Shown here: piece after piece, positions 42,947 to 52,188 of the stretch
Position numbering within the stretch: position 1 is the first letter of the stretch
How the letters are laid out: every line of letters starts with the position of its first letter
Assembly (NCBI GenBank): GCA_900543755.1
Contig: UQSP01000003.1
Coordinates: 1 to 64,000 of the forward strand
DNA length: 64,000 bases
DNA from: an uncultured Eubacteriales bacterium
GTDB taxonomy: Bacteria; Bacillota; Clostridia; Christensenellales; Pumilibacteraceae
Reading direction: 5' to 3'
The notes under the pieces: model-generated
What the model saw: only the letters and a program-made list of their open reading frames with translations
What the model was told of the DNA's origin: nothing
Database searches by the model: none
Program-made: the position numbers and the translations under genes

Positions 42947-43882
42947 ATGAAAAAAAGTTTGATTTCCATACTGGTTTTGATTATGGTTTTAAGTTCGGTT
43001 TTTATGCTTGCTTGTAAAGAACCTACCGAAGAAGTAATTCCCGCTCCTGCCCCCGAAGGGGTTGAGGCGGAGTCGCTTGGCGAATACGGCAAGGTGACGC
43101 TTTCTTTCGGTGCGTTCAGCGACATTCACTTCAGCAGCGTTTGCGACAAACAAGTCAAAGAATATTATCCCAAAGCGCTTGCCGACATCATGAAGCAGAC
43201 GGGCAACCGTCTCAGCGCCGTAACCGTTTCGGGTGACTTTTCCGAAGGTTTCGCCGCCGATTACGACACTCTCATTCAGTATACGATAGCGCGCGTGGGT
43301 GACGAAGTTCCCCTTATCGCGTCTTACGGCAACCACGAGGGCAACGGCAAACACTTCCAGTACGAGGCAAAGTTCGGTAAACCCGTGGACAACGTGACGG
43401 TGGTAAACGGCTACAACTTCATTTGCGTGGGCGCTCATTCGGGCGATACCTACACGGAGGAACAGGCTGAATGGCTGGACGAGCAGCTTGCAACCATGAC
43501 CGCCGCCGACCCCGATAAGCCCGTGTTCATTCTCATTCACCATCCCGTGAAAGGTACGCATGACGATTGGACGCAGGTTAACGGAAATCCCGAGCTTCAG
43601 TCTACGCTGGTAAAATATCCTCAGGCGTTCGTGCTTTGCGGACATCAGCATCAGCCGTTCAGCGCGGATTCGCTTTGGAAAGGCGAGTACATTTCCTTCC
43701 GTAACTCTTATCTTCGCAACGAGACCGAAGGACAGTACGCCATTATCCGCGTTACCGACCTTAACTATGTAGTCATCAAAAAGTATTCCATTAAGCCCGG
43801 CGACATTGCTCCTACTTATATGGGCGACGATTACGTCATTAATCTCAACGAGTTTTACGACTCTAAGGAAGATGCAGCCTGA
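42947..43882 (+). CDS. Calcineurin-like metallophosphoesterase lipoprotein
   Basis: 311 residues with a lipoprotein signal (MLAC, Cys23) and the metallophosphoesterase motif series in order: SDIHF (D59, H61), SGDF, YGNHE, IHHP and GHQHQP, which hold two metal ions. Extracellular, so likely to act on phosphoesters of nucleotides, lipids or glycans at the cell surface. It starts 12 bases after the InlB-repeat lipoprotein gene behind AAGGAGG, so the two are cotranscribed. No 5'-nucleotidase C-terminal domain is present. Confidence 0.9.
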   Translation: MKKSLISILVLIMVLSSVFMLACKEPTEEVIPAPAPEGVEAESLGEYGKVTLSFGAFSDIHFSSVCDKQVKEYYPKALADIMKQTGNRLSAVTVSGDFSEGFAADYDTLIQYTIARVGDEVPLIASYGNHEGNGKHFQYEAKFGKPVDNVTVVNGYNFICVGAHSGDTYTEEQAEWLDEQLATMTAADPDKPVFILIHHPVKGTHDDWTQVNGNPELQSTLVKYPQAFVLCGHQHQPFSADSLWKGEYISFRNSYLRNETEGQYAIIRVTDLNYVVIKKYSIKPGDIAPTYMGDDYVINLNEFYDSKEDAA

Positions 43883-43885
43883 CGC

Positions 43886-43914
43886 TTGCGTTTTTAGCCC
43901 GTTTGTAGTATAAT
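43886..43914 (+). promoter_or_regulatory. Promoter of the lacI-type gene
   Basis: TTGCGT (43886-43891), 17-base spacer, TATAAT (43909-43914). The ATG at 43922 is seven bases after the -10 box, so the message would be leaderless or almost so. Confidence 0.65.
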
Positions 43915-43921
43915 TTTCAAC

Positions 43922-44905
43922 ATGAAAGTAACCATTTCAGACATAGCCAAAATTGCAAAATGCTCCGTCAGCACGGTGTCAAAGGCACTGTCCGACTCAT
44001 CTGACCTCAATGTTAAAACCAAAGAGGAAATTCTGAAGTATGCGGTGGAGCTAGGGTACAATTTCTCCCGTAAAAAAGCAAATGCAAAGGGAAAAATAGC
44101 GGCGTTTGTGCAAAGCACCAAATTGGATACCATCAGGTTCGAGTATCAGATGCTGTTCAATTTTAACCTTATTGCCGGCAGAAACGGTTACGATGTGGAA
44201 ATTATTCAGAAAAACACGTCCGATCACCTTTGGGAATACCGCCATGAAACGGAGGGCAAGGATTACGCGGGGGTTTTCTTACTGCGCACCAGCGATATAG
44301 AGCGTGTCAGGGAAGATATTATGAAAAGCTCTTTGCCGATAGTGGCGTTCGACCAGGAATTCGACCGGGAAAACGCCGCGTCGGTGGGCTGCGACAACGC
44401 TTGCGGCATTAAACTTGCAGTGCAGCACCTTGTGGCGCTGGGGCACAAAAAAATCGCGTTCTACGGCGGCTCGCCGACGGCGCTTGTGTCGATTGAAAGG
44501 AAAAAAAGTTTCATTCTTTCCATGCGCGCAAACGATATTCCCGTTTATCCCGAGCTCATCGCGGAAAGCAACTTTTCCCAGAATTTCGCGCCGTACATAA
44601 TTCCCGACTTTATAGAAAACGGCGCTACGGCAATAGTGTGCGCATCCGACCTTCTTGCCAAATACGCCGTGGACGAAATCGTCAGAAACGGACTTAGCGT
44701 GCCAAACGATATCTCCGTCGTGGGCTTCGACAACGTACCCATAGCCGAGGAAGTCGGTCTTACTACCGTAAACCAGAACATTGCGGAAATAGGAAAAAGC
44801 GCGTTTTATCTTCTCGACAACCTCATCAACGGCGTTCCCGTAAACAGACTTACTTTCAGGCCTCGGCTTGTCGTAAGGCAATCTACCTCAAAGCTCTTAC
44901 CTTAA
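43922..44905 (+). CDS. LacI family transcriptional regulator
   Basis: 327 residues. The LacI helix-turn-helix (TISDIAKIAKCSVSTVSKALSD) fills residues 3-25 and the hinge follows by 55; the rest is a periplasmic-binding-protein-like effector domain with typical VGCDNACGIKLAVQHL and VVGFDNVPIAEEVGLTTVNQN blocks. No Shine-Dalgarno sequence is present before the ATG. It lies 39 bases after the phosphoesterase gene and just before the second sugar locus, so it may control either; the effector is probably a sugar. Confidence 0.92.
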   Translation: MKVTISDIAKIAKCSVSTVSKALSDSSDLNVKTKEEILKYAVELGYNFSRKKANAKGKIAAFVQSTKLDTIRFEYQMLFNFNLIAGRNGYDVEIIQKNTSDHLWEYRHETEGKDYAGVFLLRTSDIERVREDIMKSSLPIVAFDQEFDRENAASVGCDNACGIKLAVQHLVALGHKKIAFYGGSPTALVSIERKKSFILSMRANDIPVYPELIAESNFSQNFAPYIIPDFIENGATAIVCASDLLAKYAVDEIVRNGLSVPNDISVVGFDNVPIAEEVGLTTVNQNIAEIGKSAFYLLDNLINGVPVNRLTFRPRLVVRQSTSKLLP

Positions 44906-44977
44906 AGGCGCCATACAGGGTTATCGACCTTAAAGCTTCATATTTCTTACGTTTTACACGTAATCAAGACATTCATT

Positions 44978-45190
44978 CTTCTTCATACTCCTTATTTTTG
45001 TCATCGGGCGACGGGACGCATTATGTCCGGTTGTCCTTTGACGTTTTAAAATCCGCGACTGAGTTTGTTTTTATGCCGCGGATTTTTATTATTTTTTTTG
45101 CTTGGGTAACTATTAAATCATCTCGTTGCTTTTAAGGTGCCCGCGAGCGTTAAAAATAAGCCGCGCGGTTAAAAACAATGTGAGAGAAAG
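44978..45190. repeat. Long direct repeat, copy 1 (left of the 17-kb sugar locus)
   Basis: About 213 bases, matched at 62156-62366 with only scattered differences. Shared landmarks in order: CTTCTTCATACTCCTTATTT, ACGGGACGCATTATGTCCGG, a CCGCGGATTTTT terminator, GGTGCCCGCGAGCGTTAAAA and AAGCCGCGCGG. No open frame is conserved. It follows the lacI-type gene. Between 45191 and 45410 I see nothing else. Confidence 0.92.
45048..45099 (+). terminator. Terminator inside repeat copy 1
   Basis: AAATCCGCG (45049-45057) pairs with CGCGGATTT (45077-45085), followed by TTATTATTTTTTTT. Ends transcription of the lacI-type gene. Confidence 0.85.
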
Positions 45191-45410
45191 AAGAGGAGAG
45201 AGTTTAAATTGGGCAGAGAAAAAAAGAAACGATGCGGAGGGCAAAGGCGATGCAAATTGCTGATTCGTTCGGGGGGAAGGCGGCTAGCTTATTACAATGT
45301 CGGCGCAGCGTTATTCAAATATGGATAAAAAAAGCTTATGATGCATTACAATAAGAGTTTTATGCGACAAATCAAACAGTATTATGATCCGATATGAAAA
45401 ATTAAGCATC

Positions 45411-46358
45411 TCAGTAAATTATTCTTAATGTTATGTCCTGCGCGTAGTCGCCGAAGTTTTTGCCGAAGATGTTTATTCCGCCGCAGTGAACGGCGTCGTG
45501 TTTAACGCCTATTTTAACCGAAACGTACGGGCTGTCATAAAGGGCTAAATTTTTAAGATTAACGTAGCTCATGAAAGCGTTGTTCATGGTGGTGCCGCTG
45601 TCGGTGACATGCCAGTTGGTAAGAGTGCCGTACTGGGTATGCGTGCTGGGCCAGTAGGGAGGGTTAAACTGACCCCTGCGACCGCCGAAGTCCCCGGGAC
45701 AGGTCCATGTTCCTATTTCAACGTCGTTAATCCAGACGGTTATGTCGGATTTAAAGTCGTTGTTGTAAAGAGGCGCCTCGGAGCATGCTTCGAAAGAAAG
45801 CTCTATGCGCTTGATTTCCTGTTTGGCGTCGCGCGGGGGCGCGCTTATGCGGTATTCCACCAATCCTTTGGAAAACCAGATCAGCGCGGCTTCAAACCGT
45901 CTGGGCGAAAAGAAAAGCGAAGTGTCGTCGTCAAGTCCTATGCGCTCTTCTTTGCTTACCATTCCGCATGGGGCGACAATGTTTTCGTACGTCGAAAACG
46001 AGCCTATGGGAATATTATGTTCTATTTTCAAGGCGTGTTCGTGCCGCATTTCCAATAGCTGATCGAAAAGCGTAATCTGGATGGCATCGCAACTGCGGTA
46101 ACAGGTTCGGGTTTTCCCGGTGGTCGTGCAGGTTGTCCCCGTAAACAGAAGACCAGCGTTTTCCAGTAAATTTATGTTAAGCGCGGTACTGGATATGGGC
46201 TGCTTAAGCGTAAGCGCGATTTCTTTGACGCTCATGCTGGAGAACAACAAAAGTTTCAGTATATCTATTCTGACGGGAGAAGACAAGGCTTTTGCAAGGT
46301 TTAAAATCTTCTCTTCGTCGTCCAGCGTCAGATTTATCGGATAAAGCATAGGCAACAT
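45411..46358 (-). CDS. ArsR-type winged-helix regulator with unusual beta-rich C-terminal domain
   Basis: 315 residues. Residues about 14-100 form an ArsR/SmtB-like winged helix (LAKALSSPVRIDILKLLLFSS, then EIALTLKQPISSTALNINLLENAGLL). Classical ArsR proteins stop at 90-120 residues; here about 200 more follow, beta-rich with many aromatic residues (IELSFEACSEAP, DITVWINDVEIGTWTCPGDFGGRRG, PPYWPST), resembling a carbohydrate-binding sandwich. This suggests a one-component sensor. The ATG at 46358 is only two bases from GGGGG; the next ATG (46349) has better spacing and may be the real start. Divergent from the GH2-ABC unit, which it probably regulates. Confidence 0.8.
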   Translation of the reverse strand: MLPMLYPINLTLDDEEKILNLAKALSSPVRIDILKLLLFSSMSVKEIALTLKQPISSTALNINLLENAGLLFTGTTCTTTGKTRTCYRSCDAIQITLFDQLLEMRHEHALKIEHNIPIGSFSTYENIVAPCGMVSKEERIGLDDDTSLFFSPRRFEAALIWFSKGLVEYRISAPPRDAKQEIKRIELSFEACSEAPLYNNDFKSDITVWINDVEIGTWTCPGDFGGRRGQFNPPYWPSTHTQYGTLTNWHVTDSGTTMNNAFMSYVNLKNLALYDSPYVSVKIGVKHDAVHCGGINIFGKNFGDYAQDITLRIIY

Positions 46359-46376
46359 TCCCCCTTTTATTCTCCG

Positions 46377-46406
46377 ATTATATCAGCATGCACGGTATCT
46401 TGTCAA
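46377..46406 (-). promoter_or_regulatory. Promoter of the ArsR-type gene
   Basis: Minus strand TTGACA (46401-46406), 18-base spacer, TATAAT (46377-46382). Confidence 0.8.
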
Positions 46407-46493
46407 CGAACTTTTTCAGCATTTTTGAATTTCTGTATACAACAATATGTAAAAAAATGGAAAAGTTAAAAATTATTATATCTGCAAAACTAA

Positions 46494-46508
46494 AAAATTC
46501 AGAATTTT
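46494..46508. promoter_or_regulatory. Palindrome in the divergent promoter region, possible operator
   Basis: AAAATTC-A-GAATTTT, a perfect 7+1+7 palindrome about midway between the two divergent promoters; a candidate site for the ArsR-type protein. Confidence 0.4.
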
Positions 46509-46603
46509 GCCGATTTTATAAATAGTAAAAATTTTGATTGATAAGGGATTCCATAAATTTTAATTGTTGTATAATTTTTTCAAGGCAAAATTATGGAAAC
46601 GTA

Positions 46604-46632
46604 TTGTCATATCATTTACTTGTATTTATAAT
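46604..46632 (+). promoter_or_regulatory. Promoter of the GH2-ABC unit
   Basis: TTGTCA (46604-46609), 17-base spacer, TATAAT (46627-46632), giving a start about 40 bases before the GH2 ATG. Confidence 0.75.
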
Positions 46633-46677
46633 ATTGTTATATTTCAATTTTTGAACACTATAGAGGAACTTTTTAAG

Positions 46678-48414
46678 ATGAGAGACGATTTTCCGCAGCC
46701 GCAATCGAAAAGGAGGAAGTGGCAGACTCTTAACGGACAATGGGAGTTTGCTTTCGGCGACGAAACCGCCGGATTTAATCCTTTTGGAAATGATGCTTAT
46801 CCTTTGTCTATAAACGTGCCTTTCGCTTACCAGTGCGAATTAAGCGGAATAGGGGATAAGAACGTGCACGAAAACGTTTGGTACAGAAGGAATTTCGTTT
46901 TAAGTCCTATGCTTAGGGAGTGTAAGGGCGTAGTGCTTAAATTTCTTGCCTGCGATTACGCCTGCACCGTATGGCTTAACGGCAGGTTTGTTTTGACGCA
47001 CGAAGGTGGTTATGACGCTTTTTCCGCAGACGTTACAAAATATCTTGTTCCGGGGGAGCAGATTATAGTCGTAAAAGTTACGGACAGTTTGTCTAAGACC
47101 CAGCCCCGCGGCAAACAAACCTGGCTGGATCGGTCGCAGCGGTGCTGGTACCTGCCCACGACCGGAATTTGGCAAAGCGTATGGCTGGAAGGAAACAACG
47201 GCGATTACATAGAAAATTATCGCATATCTCCCGATCCGGACAGGTTGACGGTTACGCTGGATTTATATACGGCTTACGGCAATGCTGACGGGTTAAGCGC
47301 AACTGTAATTTCGCCTTCAAGAGAAAAATACACCTTAAACTGCGAAGCAATCGGAACGGCGCACAAGCTTACGCTGGACGTAAAGCGGCCTGACCCGATT
47401 GACGGCGTGCATCTGTGGTCGCCCGAAAATCCCGTAATTTACGGGCTGAGCATAACGCTTAAAAAACAGGACGAAATTCTGGACGAGGTGGAAACTTACT
47501 TTGCCTTTCGCAGCGTTTACGTCAAAGGCGACAAAATATATCTAAATCACAAGCCTTTAACAATGAAACTTGTGCTGGACCAGGGTTACTGGGCGGACGG
47601 AGGGATGACCGCACCCGATGCGGAAGCGTTTAAACGAGACATTACCCTTGCCAAGAAGATGGGCTTCAACGGAGCGCGCAAGCATCAGAAGGCGGAGGAT
47701 CCCTATTTTTACTACTATGCCGATATGCTGGGATTTCTGGTATGGGCGGAAACTCCGAGCTGTTACGAGTTTTCCGTTAAATCCGTAAAGGCTCTTACTT
47801 CGGCGCATGCAAGACTTATTGAAAAAGTGTACAATCATCCGTCGGTAATAGCTTACGTACCGCTGAACGAAAGTTGGGGCACGGGTGAAATTCTTTATGA
47901 CAAGCGGCAAAAAGCATTTGCAAAGTCGCTTTACCATCTTACCAAAGCCATGGACGACACAAGGCTGGTGATTACCAACGACGGATGGGAAAATGTCGAA
48001 GCAACCGACGTGGTGACGGTCCACGATTACTCCAAGTACGGGGAAAACTTCTCCGAAAAATACCGCGCGCCGAAAAACGATCTTTATCCCATGTGGAAAA
48101 GGCTTATGGCGTTCGGCGAGAATTTGCCCGACCTGCCCGTAATGCTATCCGAATACGGCGGAATCACCGTTTCAAAGGACGGCGGATGGGGGTACAGCGG
48201 GGCGGAAAAGGGGGAGGAGGATTTCCTCAAAAGGTTTGAAAAGCTTAACGAAAACGCTTTCAGCGGTGTGTTCTGCGGGGTGTGTTACACTCAGCTTACA
48301 GACGTGGAAAAGGAAACCAACGGGCTTCTGGACGAGCGGCACAATCCCAAATATTCCGTCAGCGCTATAAGAGAAATTATGGATAAATTCGACGAAAAGG
48401 AGAAGATATTATGA
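46678..48414 (+). CDS. Glycoside hydrolase family 2 enzyme
   Basis: 578 residues from the ATG at 46678 (the frame is open to 46564, but GAGGA and homology begin here: MRDDFPQPQSKRRKWQTLNGQWEF). Domains: GH2 sugar-binding jelly roll (about 15-180), immunoglobulin-like sandwich (about 185-290), TIM barrel (about 295-575). Catalytic acid/base E398 in PLNESWG; nucleophile E492 in LSEYGG. It lacks a signal peptide, so it cleaves imported oligosaccharides in the cytoplasm. Activity may be beta-galactosidase, glucuronidase, mannosidase or arabinosidase; the sequence does not decide. The stop overlaps the solute-binding protein start (ATGA), so translation is coupled. Confidence 0.92.
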   Translation: MRDDFPQPQSKRRKWQTLNGQWEFAFGDETAGFNPFGNDAYPLSINVPFAYQCELSGIGDKNVHENVWYRRNFVLSPMLRECKGVVLKFLACDYACTVWLNGRFVLTHEGGYDAFSADVTKYLVPGEQIIVVKVTDSLSKTQPRGKQTWLDRSQRCWYLPTTGIWQSVWLEGNNGDYIENYRISPDPDRLTVTLDLYTAYGNADGLSATVISPSREKYTLNCEAIGTAHKLTLDVKRPDPIDGVHLWSPENPVIYGLSITLKKQDEILDEVETYFAFRSVYVKGDKIYLNHKPLTMKLVLDQGYWADGGMTAPDAEAFKRDITLAKKMGFNGARKHQKAEDPYFYYYADMLGFLVWAETPSCYEFSVKSVKALTSAHARLIEKVYNHPSVIAYVPLNESWGTGEILYDKRQKAFAKSLYHLTKAMDDTRLVITNDGWENVEATDVVTVHDYSKYGENFSEKYRAPKNDLYPMWKRLMAFGENLPDLPVMLSEYGGITVSKDGGWGYSGAEKGEEDFLKRFEKLNENAFSGVFCGVCYTQLTDVEKETNGLLDERHNPKYSVSAIREIMDKFDEKEKIL

Positions 48415-50300
48415 AAAAAATAGTTTGTTTTCTGCTTGCTTTATTGCTTTTCACGCCTCTTCTCACGGCGTGCGGGGGCGGTTCAAGCAACAATATTCAG
48501 TTCTGGGTATACGGCTCTTCCGACCAGCTGGATATGTACACGCGCGTTACCGACGCTTTCAACGATTCGTACGGTAAAGATCACGGCATTAAGGTGGATA
48601 TCAGCCAAAAACCCAACGGCAGCTACGGTCAGACGGTTCAGGTGTCTTCCACAAGCTCTTCGGGGCCCGACGTGTTTCTGGTTGCCGAGGCGGAGTTCAA
48701 ATCCTGGATTATAGGTCAGTATTTCTGTCCCATTCAGGAATACGTGGATAAGATCACCGATATCAGCTTAGGCGATATTATGCCTACCACGGTTAACAGA
48801 TTGCGTTACAACGTGGAAACAAACACTTCTCACGTTGACGATCCGTTATACGGATTGCCGCTGGACACTCAACCCACCGCGCTTTACTACAACCGTACGA
48901 TGTTCGAAAAAGCCGGCATTATCGAAATAAGCGTGGATGAAAATAATCTCGACGCGTGGAATGCAGGCGAAATTGCGGATAACAACGGCAAAATGAAAAG
49001 CGACTTCCCCGCGCTTAACGGTATTACCGTGCCCAAAAAAGGCTATTATCGCAGCGTCAATCCCTACTACTACGACGGCGACCGCACCCGCGGCTGGATA
49101 AAACCCGATTTCGAAAACGGCGAAGTTGCCGTGTTCAACAATCGTATAGCCATGAACTGGGATGAGGTTGAAGACCTTGCCATGCTGTTTTCGGGGAGAT
49201 ATAACCCCAAAGCCGGCGAGGAAAATAAAGCCGATCCCGTCACAGAATTCGGCACACAGTACGGTTATTTTACGGAGTGGTGGTTCAACTACGGCTGGTC
49301 GGTGGGCGGCGACTGTCTTAACGACCTAACGGGCAGCGGCGAATGGAACTTCTCGCTTCTCGACCCCAATCCCAATTACGTCGTCATGGACGGCACTTTT
49401 ACGGGAAGGACGGGTACGGTTTACAACGAAGGCGAAACAATAAGCTTTATTGATAAAATGAATATTCTTTCCGTGGACGGAAAGGACGAAGTGCTTGTGC
49501 CAGACGATTACGGTGATTACTATCACGCCGACGAGTCTTTGGGTAAAGCGGGCATTTGGGAAGGAATTCAGGCGGGCCTTGATGCCGGCGTGCTCAGTCA
49601 GCTGCCTTCGACCCGCGACGCTTTCAGCCGTTATCTCAAGCTGGGCGCCAAAAGCAACGCGGTAATCGACGGCGAAAACGGTCTGGACATTTCCCCCAAC
49701 CCCTCGACTTTCTCCGCGCGTACTTCCATGAACTATTTCTTCTCGGGTAATCTTGCGATACTGGCGCAGTCCTCCGTTTACATGGCGGACTTGTCGGAAG
49801 AAGCAAAGGCTCGCGGCTTTTCCTGGGACGTAGCGCCTCTTGTCGTTTATAAGGAATACGAAGATCCTTCCGACCCCGACTGCGACACCGTAAAAGCCCA
49901 GGGCAAACAGGCCGGACACAGCAATTCGCTGTCTATGGTCGTGCGCACGGGTTCGGAAAAAAAGGATGACGCAGTGCGCTTTATGATGTGGATGGCAAGC
50001 GAGGAAGGCCAGCGCATACGTGCGTCCATAGGCTTTTTCCCCAATCAGAAGTCTTTGCTGCCCGAAGTAGAGTTCAAAAAAGGCGTCGCGCCCGGCAATG
50101 TCCGCGTGTTCAGCGAAGCGCTGGAATTTCAGGGCCCGGGCGACTGGTGGTATATGCCCGATCACGTATGGGTGGAGAAGTGGTGCGTTGACCTTAATGC
50201 CGAGGTAAGAAACGGCCTTATGACTTACGAAGAGTGGTATTCGCCCGCTATCAAGAGGACTAACGAATGGTTACAGCAGTACAAAAAATACAGCAGATAA
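48411..50300 (+). CDS. ABC sugar transporter substrate-binding lipoprotein
   Basis: 629 residues, larger than the usual 420-550. The signal peptide ends in a lipobox (LLTAC, Cys21), and the mature start NIQFWVYGSSDQLDMYTRV with a PNGSYGQTVQV segment is that of family 1 (MalE/MsmE-like) binding proteins. Later blocks GLPLDTQPTALYYNRTMFEKAG and HSNSLSMVVRTGSEKKDDAVRFMMW are typical. The large size fits proteins binding long oligosaccharides. It overlaps the GH2 gene and is followed by both permeases, making one operon. Confidence 0.92.
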   Translation: MKKIVCFLLALLLFTPLLTACGGGSSNNIQFWVYGSSDQLDMYTRVTDAFNDSYGKDHGIKVDISQKPNGSYGQTVQVSSTSSSGPDVFLVAEAEFKSWIIGQYFCPIQEYVDKITDISLGDIMPTTVNRLRYNVETNTSHVDDPLYGLPLDTQPTALYYNRTMFEKAGIIEISVDENNLDAWNAGEIADNNGKMKSDFPALNGITVPKKGYYRSVNPYYYDGDRTRGWIKPDFENGEVAVFNNRIAMNWDEVEDLAMLFSGRYNPKAGEENKADPVTEFGTQYGYFTEWWFNYGWSVGGDCLNDLTGSGEWNFSLLDPNPNYVVMDGTFTGRTGTVYNEGETISFIDKMNILSVDGKDEVLVPDDYGDYYHADESLGKAGIWEGIQAGLDAGVLSQLPSTRDAFSRYLKLGAKSNAVIDGENGLDISPNPSTFSARTSMNYFFSGNLAILAQSSVYMADLSEEAKARGFSWDVAPLVVYKEYEDPSDPDCDTVKAQGKQAGHSNSLSMVVRTGSEKKDDAVRFMMWMASEEGQRIRASIGFFPNQKSLLPEVEFKKGVAPGNVRVFSEALEFQGPGDWWYMPDHVWVEKWCVDLNAEVRNGLMTYEEWYSPAIKRTNEWLQQYKKYSR

Positions 50301-50311
50301 GGAATTGAAAA

Positions 50312-51259
50312 ATGGATTGCTACGGTAAGTATTTGCACGTTAGAAGCGACGCGGAGAAAAAGGCGCGGAGAAGAAAAATACTTCGGCGGAATCTCATCGC
50401 CACAGCAATGGCATCTCCGCCGTTCATAGGTTTTTTGCTGTTCACCACGTTGCCCATGATAATTTCGCTTGCAATTTCATTTACGGAATTGCATTCTTAC
50501 AACCTGTCTCTTGCAAAGTTCACTGGGTTCGGCAATTACGTCGAAGTTTTAAGATCCGATATGCTTTGGACGGCTGTGCTGAACACGCTTTATTACTGTC
50601 TGTCCGTTCCGCTTAATCTGTGTCTTGCGCTGTTTATCGCAAACGTGCTTACGCGTAAAATCGTATGCGGAAAAGCGGTGCGCGTCATACTGTTCATTCC
50701 GCAGGTGTGTTCTTCCGTTGCGGTTACGCTTATGTGGCAATGGATTTTCGAGGACAATTACGGCGTCATAAACACGGTTTTAAGCGCGCTTAACATCCCC
50801 AAAATTCACTTTATGACGGATAAAAACTGGTTTATGCCCGCGGTGCTCACCATAAGTCTGTGGCAAAACGGAACCAACGTGGTTTTGCTTGAGGCGGCGT
50901 TCGTCAATATCAATAAGTCGCTTCAGGAGGCGGCGCGCATTGACGGCGCAAGCGAAAGACGCGTATTCTGGCGTGTTACGCTTCCCGGACTTACGCCCAC
51001 GGTTTTCTACATGGTTACCATGAACCTCATCACCGCGCTTCAGGAACAAACCGTGATGCAGATCATCACCACCAACGGCGTGGGGCCGGGTTACAGGGCG
51101 CTTACGCTTGTGTATTACATTTACCGGATGGCGTTTACTTACACTTCTACCATGGGTATGGGCATGGCGTGCGCCTTAAGCTGGATAGTCGCGCTTATAA
51201 TTATCATAATTATGCGCATAAATTTCAAGCTTGGACAGAAATGGGTTTGTTACGATTGA
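50312..51259 (+). CDS. ABC sugar transporter permease, MalF/MsmF type
   Basis: 315 residues with six predicted helices. The ATPase-contact EAA loop is seen as LQEAARIDGASERRVFWRVTLPGLTP (about residues 205-230). The N-terminus is basic (EKKARRRKILRRN). It lies 12 bases after the binding-protein gene. With its partner it forms the membrane channel of a carbohydrate importer; the ATPase (MsmK-like) is not encoded in the window and is presumably shared from elsewhere, as is usual in Firmicutes. Confidence 0.93.
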   Translation: MDCYGKYLHVRSDAEKKARRRKILRRNLIATAMASPPFIGFLLFTTLPMIISLAISFTELHSYNLSLAKFTGFGNYVEVLRSDMLWTAVLNTLYYCLSVPLNLCLALFIANVLTRKIVCGKAVRVILFIPQVCSSVAVTLMWQWIFEDNYGVINTVLSALNIPKIHFMTDKNWFMPAVLTISLWQNGTNVVLLEAAFVNINKSLQEAARIDGASERRVFWRVTLPGLTPTVFYMVTMNLITALQEQTVMQIITTNGVGPGYRALTLVYYIYRMAFTYTSTMGMGMACALSWIVALIIIIIMRINFKLGQKWVCYD

Positions 51260-51272
51260 GGAGGCAACTGAA

Positions 51273-52160
51273 ATGAAAAACGATGTTTTCCTGAACGATG
51301 CGGCGTTCGTACCCGCAAAAAAGAAAAGGAATCCGCTTATAGGCTCTCATATCATAATTCTGTTTGCCGTCCTGTTTGTGCTTCTGCCCACCTACATAAT
51401 GCTTATTACCTCTTTTACTTCCGCGATAGAGGCTAATAACGCGGCTTTCCGCTGGTGGCCGGAATCCGGACTTACTTTAAGCGGCTACATAAAGGCGTTT
51501 ACGCGTAAAACGGCGGGCAATTCGCTTTTGCGCTCCTTCGGCAACACCATGTGGATTTATATGCCCGCTACGATTGTGGGTGTGTTTGTAAGTTCCATGG
51601 CGGCGTTCGCGTTTGCAAAACTGGATTTTTACCTTAAAAAGCCGATGTTCGCCATACTTCTTGCGTCGCTTACGCTTCCCAATTGCATCGGTATAATAGC
51701 TTCTTTTCTTATGTTTGACGCGATAGGCTGGATAAATACCGCTTTGCCGCTCATGATACCCAGAATGCTTGGAAGCGTGGGCGTGGTTTTCTTCCTAAGG
51801 CAGTATTTTATGGGAATCCCCGATGACCTTGTGGGCGCGGCAAGCATCGACGGACTGGGCGAAATAGGGGTTTATTTCAAAATCATGCTGCCTATCGCCG
51901 TACCCGCGCTGATTTCGCAGTTTATTCTTAACTTCATCATAGGTTACAACGATTATCTTCCTCCGCTTCTGTATCTGCAAAACGCAAAAATGTACACTCT
52001 TCAGATTTCGCTTGCTTTTTTCGCCGAGGCTTACGTTCAGGACTGGCCGCTCAGAATGGCCGGTTGCGTCATATCCATGGTACCTCTCATCGTTCTTTAT
52101 CTGATTTCCCAAAAATACATTCTCAAGGGCGTTGCTATTTCTTCGGGACTTAAAGGTTAA
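51273..52160 (+). CDS. ABC sugar transporter permease, MalG/MsmG type
   Basis: 295 residues from the ATG at 51273, which has GAGGAGG 10 bases upstream; an in-frame start at 51231 would overlap the previous gene. Six helices; EAA loop VGAASIDGLGEIGVYFKIMLPIAVP; the N-terminal LPTYIMLITSFTS segment is typical of MalG-like subunits. Second half of the permease channel. Confidence 0.93.
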   Translation: MKNDVFLNDAAFVPAKKKRNPLIGSHIIILFAVLFVLLPTYIMLITSFTSAIEANNAAFRWWPESGLTLSGYIKAFTRKTAGNSLLRSFGNTMWIYMPATIVGVFVSSMAAFAFAKLDFYLKKPMFAILLASLTLPNCIGIIASFLMFDAIGWINTALPLMIPRMLGSVGVVFFLRQYFMGIPDDLVGAASIDGLGEIGVYFKIMLPIAVPALISQFILNFIIGYNDYLPPLLYLQNAKMYTLQISLAFFAEAYVQDWPLRMAGCVISMVPLIVLYLISQKYILKGVAISSGLKG

Positions 52161-52188
52161 AAAGATACTGAAAAAAAAGGAGAAATTT

